A stretch of 10,199 nucleotides of DNA, taken from Cyclostephanos tholiformis. Taxonomy: Eukaryota; Bacillariophyta; Thalassiosirophyceae; Thalassiosirales; Thalassiosiraceae. The notes below the pieces were generated by a model. It saw only the letters and a program-made list of their open reading frames with translations. It was not told where the DNA came from and did not search any database. The position numbers and the translations under genes were made by a program. Position 1 is the first letter of the stretch, and each line of letters starts with the position of its first letter. Positions 6,440-10,199 of the stretch are shown in pieces. The stretch spans positions 1 through 10,199 of the forward strand of contig JALLPB010001349.1 of assembly GCA_036939975.1 (NCBI GenBank). The letters run 5' to 3'.

Positions 6440-7450
6440 CAAAATTGTTCTTATACCTCACACTAGCTGGAATTTCTGCATACAACATGCCAGAGAAATT
6501 TGTTGAAATTGTTGCTAGGGCACTTGCTCCATGCATGATTGTGATTCTTGAGCAAACACATGTTTGCACCACTTTTGTCTCTATCTCTCTCTTGGGGTTC
6601 TCCTTTCTTGTTCTTCTCTCCTGTGCTATCTTTTATTTTGCTTTTTAGAACCTGTCCTGTCATTTGTTTTATGTGTGCATTTGTACAATCAATCCTATAT
6701 AGGATCTACTTGACTTCCTTCAGTGCGGTTGCTTTGCCACTTTTCTCTAGATTGAAATCTCCCAAGAGGTCTGGCTAAAGACTTAATGTGATGACTTTCT
6801 TGACGATCTCTTCTTCAGTCATTGCATTTGCTCCATTCTTGATATACACTAGCCCTGCATTGATGACCACCTTTCTGTCACACCATTCTGCTGTTGTGAG
6901 ATTGGTTGGTTATGGAGTTTCCCTCAGGTACTTGATCTACTGGTCTTTGTCTCTGTGGATGTCTTTGCCCTTGATTTCTTCAACTAGTTCAATGACTTTG
7001 TTCTTGAAGTTGTCTAATGTCTTGTTTTGAACAGATTTGATGATTCCCTCCCACTTCTTGCAGTTCTCCTTTCAAATTCATGCCCAAAGTTTTGGTAATA
7101 GATAGCATTGTTTCCTTTCCAGTACTTTCCAATCGTGACAATTATCTAATACAATGATTGTCTCAATTGTCTGAATCAAGACTTCATTCTGGGTTCCATT
7201 CAGGAAAATTGGACATTATACTTTATTTTTATTCAACTACATTACTGCACTTGATGGTGATCTGAGGAAGATTTGTGGAATTCTTGTTTCCAAACTTAAA
7301 AGGAATTGGTTCAGACAGGTTTCTTTCTTTGGCTCACCAGATTTCTGGTCCATCCGTTTTTCTTGGACTTCTGAGCTAATTGTGCACTGATTTCTGGTCA
7401 GTTCCACAAGGTGTCTGAACTCCCTTGAAGATCCATTGGGTTCTGTCATC
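6440..7450 (-). pseudogene. gag: Second Gag-like pseudogene with six in-frame stops
   Basis: On the - strand, pieces near 7310-7250 (IPFKFGNKNSTNLPQITIKC) resemble the entry of an LTR-element Gag. From about 7205 to 6463 a single frame of roughly 247 codons carries GTQNEVLIQTIETI, CKKWEGIIKSVQNKTLDNF, TTAEWCDRKVVINAGLVYI, ANAMTEEEIVKKVITLSL and a Lys-rich tail. It ends in a zinc-knuckle-like CLLKNHNHAWSKCPSNN (C-x4-H-x-H-x-W-x2-C, about 6510-6560). Six stops interrupt it (TGA, TGA, TAG, TAA, TAG, TAG), but the frame itself is kept. A frameshift at the very end leads to YAEIPASVRYKNNF, where the terminal repeat begins. The protein differs from the Gag at 3889-5099. The Ty3- or copia-type assignment is uncertain, and no pol sequence follows. 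Confidence 0.7.
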
Positions 7451-8090
7451 TGGTCAAGAGGCCTTTGTTATTTGATCAAACTGTCCTCTCCTTGGACATG
7501 GATAAGTTGTGGGTTAAATTGCATGAATTGTGATTATCTACTTTTCCAGTGATGCTTAAATAAATAAAAATGGTTGCATTCAGCAGAGGTTTTGTATGTC
7601 ATTCAAGCACATGGTAACTGGAGCTTGGCACAATCTCTAAATTACATATAATCCTCTATCTCAATAATCATTCATCATCAAGGTCAACACAATTGCACCC
7701 TTCTACACCACAATCCCAATCTCTCATTTGTTCAGTCTGTGTTCTTTTTTTACTGTATCCTACATCTCATTGATTATTATCCATGCAATGATAATTCATC
7801 TTCTTAGGTTGAATTCATGTTTTTGTTCCATCTTGTATCTCCCCGATCCCAATCTACCAGCATGCATGTTTAACCAGAAATTTGCATCAGGGTGTTTTAG
7901 GAATGGGTTCTTGCTAAGTATGTTCATTGTAGTATAAGTAGATAAGGACCCCATAACTCATTTCTTTGTCCCATTAGGCTTTGCAAACATGTAGAGCTTG
8001 ACCTGATGGTCACATCACTACTTGGGACTGTTGTGATCCAATGTCATCTTGGGGGTCATCTGCATCTGCATGCCCATTTTCATCCTAGGT
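7451..8090. other. Gene-free AT-richer stretch upstream of the second Gag remnant
   Basis: No supportable gene. In - strand orientation this lies 5' of the Gag remnant, so it could contain that element's untranslated leader or LTR, but no matching repeat or TG...CA pair was found. A short - strand segment at about 8030-8090 reads DENGHADADDPQDDIGSQQS, an acidic low-complexity string that may be a scrap of coding sequence. It is followed by stops. Confidence 0.4.
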
Positions 8091-8095
8091 TGTTA

Positions 8096-8335
8096 ATTAC
8101 TGCAGTAATCCTCTGGATTCATGGGCAAAACTTTTTTGGTTCTTGGGGGATGACAGGGATCACCCATTACTGTTCCAGAGTAATTGCCTCTGGAACCCCC
8201 ACAGGGATTTGCTATGTATGGAATTATGTAGAGTGTGACATAGGAATTCAAGACAAAAATACGCAAACACAACACATCACACACAAAGCACATAATAACA
8301 ATATGAGCTGCTGCGCCACCCTACTCTTGCAGCTC
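8096..8335. repeat. Cluster of palindromes and short hairpins
   Basis: ATTACTGCAGTAAT (8096-8109) is a perfect 14-bp palindrome. GTTCCAGAG (8172-8180) and CTCTGGAAC (8188-8196) form a 9-bp stem with loop TAATTGC. GAGCTGC (8305-8311) pairs with GCAGCTC (8329-8335). An A/C-rich strand bias runs between them at about 8250-8290. Function is unknown, and short perfect dyads of this size can occur by chance. Confidence 0.5.
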
Positions 8336-8359
8336 CTCTACCATCTCTCTCCATGGTGA

Positions 8360-9010
8360 CATCTGCTATGGACCCAAATCTTGGCGCTGAGTTGCACTCT
8401 TGATGGGGCTGGTTCTCTTGTTTGGGGCATCAAAAAGATGACTGATAGAGAAAGAGAGAGAGGGGCAGGGCTTAAGCCTTAGGTGGCCACCATTTTTTTA
8501 ATTCAAACAAACCAATTGAAAGATGGCATTCGCAGTGGGGGAGATATTGGAAAAAGCATGGGATTGAGGTGGTTCATATCAGGGAGGCATGTTGGCATCA
8601 GTTGGGGCAGCGAATTAGGCAATGACCAAATGACAAATAAGAATGCAACAACCAACCAAAAATGAGCAGGATTGGCTGGAGGGAATGAGGTGTTAGGAGT
8701 GATCAGTGGGGAGCATGGGGGAAGTGTGAGTTAATTGTTTTGGGGCAATTGAGTTGGGGCATAGTAAAAACATAAAATAAATTGGATCAGTTGATTAATT
8801 AATTTTTCACGACCAATTTATAAAAATGAATGTAACCGTTCAACAGAGCCCTCAACCAATACATCGATAAGAAGTTGCCATAAAAGGGTGGCTATTAATA
8901 CAATAGCCATGCCACTAGATGCGGCAAATGGCCCCACCATGGCGGCATTCTATTTTTTGTGCAAAGTCTTTTGTTACTCTAGATAAAAGTACAATAATTA
9001 CGATCAACAA
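8360..9010. other. Gene-free stretch with purine tract and one hairpin
   Basis: No gene is supportable. It contains a purine-only-like tract GAGAAAGAGAGAGAGGGG (about 8448-8465), a TTAATTAATT run near 8797, and a perfect 8-bp hairpin TGGCTATT / AATAGCCA (8889-8896 with 8902-8909, loop AATAC). The 60-codon + strand ORF at 8483-8665 has no recognisable motif. Confidence 0.5.
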
Positions 9011-9985
9011 TGTGAATGTATGTTGCATCATGGCATGTTGGTACATCAGAGCCATGGAGGCAGCCGGCTAGTGTCATGGATGGTTGGTCTCATTGTCTTT
9101 GGCAGGGAGGATCTCAAAACTGGACATGTGTTGCCCGGTCTGCTTTCCAAGAAAGATTTTCAATCATGCAAAATCTTAATGCATGGGCAAAGTTGGAGCT
9201 TTACCTCTCACAAAGGCCTGTCTCTAGAACTCAAAGGTTTATCAATATATTGGTGATGGTATGAAGGCTACAGCCCAACTAATTCAAGAGCACAACACTA
9301 TGTCCTGTGCGGCACTAACTCTTGCTGGCTACAACAGTGATGCCATGAAGCTCACCTTCGATCCCACTGCAAGTACAAATGTCATCACCGTAACCCTATG
9401 TTCAATGGAATTGCCCTGAATCAGAGAAAGATTTTGCAGGAGAAGCTGGAAAAGAAGAAGAAAGTGAGGGAGCAACTGGAACTGGAACAAATCAAGTTCC
9501 TCACAATGAAGGGGAGTATCCAATGAAGCTCAATGCAGACAAGTTCATCCCTCCTTTCTTGGCATAGGGTGCCTAAGGTGGCTGAGATGCACAAGGTCCA
9601 GAAGCTTGCAAAGTGGACAAGTATCACTACCTCAACGAAGCCCCCACCATCATATGAGGAATGGATGGAAGGGGATGAGGCAAGGTTAGAGGAGGCACAG
9701 TCAGACTGGACATAACACACACAGTTCTTGGACATGTGGAATTGATCAAGCTCAAGAAGAAGGAATTGGTGTTGGCTGCATGTGCAATGATGCAGGAGGA
9801 GTTTGATCAACTGGTGGCGGCTCAAAATGTGGCAATGCGGCAATGATGGTTGAGGGGCTTTTTGGAGCCATTGAAGAGCACAGTGGCGGAACAATTGCAA
9901 GTGGTTCCTATTCAAGGGGGAACACTGCCAGCAAATGTATCAGTTGAATCAATGTCAGAGGGGGGTGCAGAGGCAGTTTAGGGGT
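9010..9985 (+). pseudogene. Unrecognised frame-broken protein remnant with Lys/Glu-rich helix
   Basis: Same-strand segments in successive frames look like one decayed gene. About 9060-9250 gives FGREDLKTGHVLPGLLSKKD. About 9245-9415 gives GDGMKATAQLIQEHNTMSCA, LTLAGYNSDAMKL and STNVITVTL. After a frame change, about 9400-9520 gives LNQRKILQEKLEKKKKVREQ, a charged probable coiled coil, ending at TGA 9524-9526. A further open segment, 9533-9715, contains KPPPSYEEWMEGDEARLEEA. From about 9710, HTVLGHVELIKLKKKELVLA and AMMQEEFDQLVAAQNVAMRQ lead to a TGA and then to a final TAG near 9978-9980. I do not recognise the family. Composition suggests a structural or DNA-associated protein of a transposon, but that is a guess. 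Confidence 0.4.
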
Positions 9986-10165
9986 GTAATGCTTATGAAT
10001 AAGTGTTACATAGTGAATTATGTTATGATGAATAATGAAAAAATTGGAATTTGCTTGGTGGTTAGGGTAGCAGTGTCAGCTTGCATCCCAGGTGGTATAC
10101 ACTAAAACCAAGTGTAGGCATCATTGTCCAAGGTGTGGGGGTAATGGAGCGATCCCAAAATTAAA

Positions 10166-10192
10166 TTTGTGTTTGTGCAACACAAACACAAA
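10166..10192. repeat. 12-bp perfect hairpin near right edge
   Basis: TTTGTGTTTGTG (10166-10177) and CACAAACACAAA (10181-10192) are exact complements with a CAA loop. On RNA this would make a tight 12-bp stem followed by AATG. There is no U-run and no adjacent gene, so it is not called as a terminator. It could be the end of an inverted-repeat element continuing past the window. Confidence 0.7.
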
Positions 10193-10199
10193 ATGTGAT

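Noticed and set aside
6463..7205. Reassigned stop codons as an explanation for in-frame TAG/TAA/TGA in the second Gag
   Set aside because: All three stops occur, and frameshifts and stops occur in the other two element genes, so ordinary pseudogene decay is simpler.
1..10199. tRNA, rRNA or bacterial operon features
   Set aside because: I saw no tRNA B-box-like arm with a cloverleaf, no rRNA-like conserved blocks, and no closely spaced intact ORFs with ribosome binding sites.

Overview
This looks like nuclear, non-coding DNA of a eukaryote. No intact gene is visible. The window is a pile of decayed transposable elements, tandem repeats and short inverted repeats. Three protein remnants can be placed in families by their motifs: one piggyBac-type (DDE_Tnp_1_7) transposase and two retrotransposon Gag-like proteins. 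This piggyBac type, together with Gags that end in WC-x2-H-x-AW or C-x4-H-x-H-x-W-x2-C motifs, is the combination I associate with diatoms and related stramenopile algae. That taxonomic guess is an inference, not proof.

Layout: 1-150 is a GATGACAAT nonamer repeat running off the left edge. 160-1018 holds unrecognised, frame-broken coding-like sequence ending in three consecutive hairpins (891-980). 1021-1850 shows nothing I can support. 1856-2525 is coding-like and may be the N-terminal part of the transposase. 2526-3465 is the piggyBac pseudogene on the + strand. 3458-3882 is a repeat block with duplicated hairpins, AAGAC-type repeats and possible LTR ends. 3889-5099 is a Gag pseudogene on the - strand. 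5100-6438 is a striking unit: two 163-bp direct repeats with TGTAG...CTACA ends (one difference) enclosing a CpG-rich, roughly 28-unit minisatellite. 6440-7450 is a second, different Gag pseudogene on the - strand. 7451-9010 is AT-richer DNA with a few palindromes. 9010-9985 is an unrecognised frame-broken coding remnant on the + strand. The window ends with a 12-bp perfect hairpin.

The layers appear to differ in age. By eye, the piggyBac stretch 2521-3420 has only 2 CpG dinucleotides in 900 bases and the second Gag about 4 in 1,060, whereas one 60-base line of the minisatellite has 6. Premature stops in the old layers are of the kind produced by C-to-T or G-to-A changes. This is what methylated, silenced transposons accumulate. 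The direct-repeat/minisatellite unit looks recent because its two terminal repeats are almost identical, and its two flanks come from two different Gag genes in the same orientation. No working pathway or operon is present. The interest of the window is in its structure and history.
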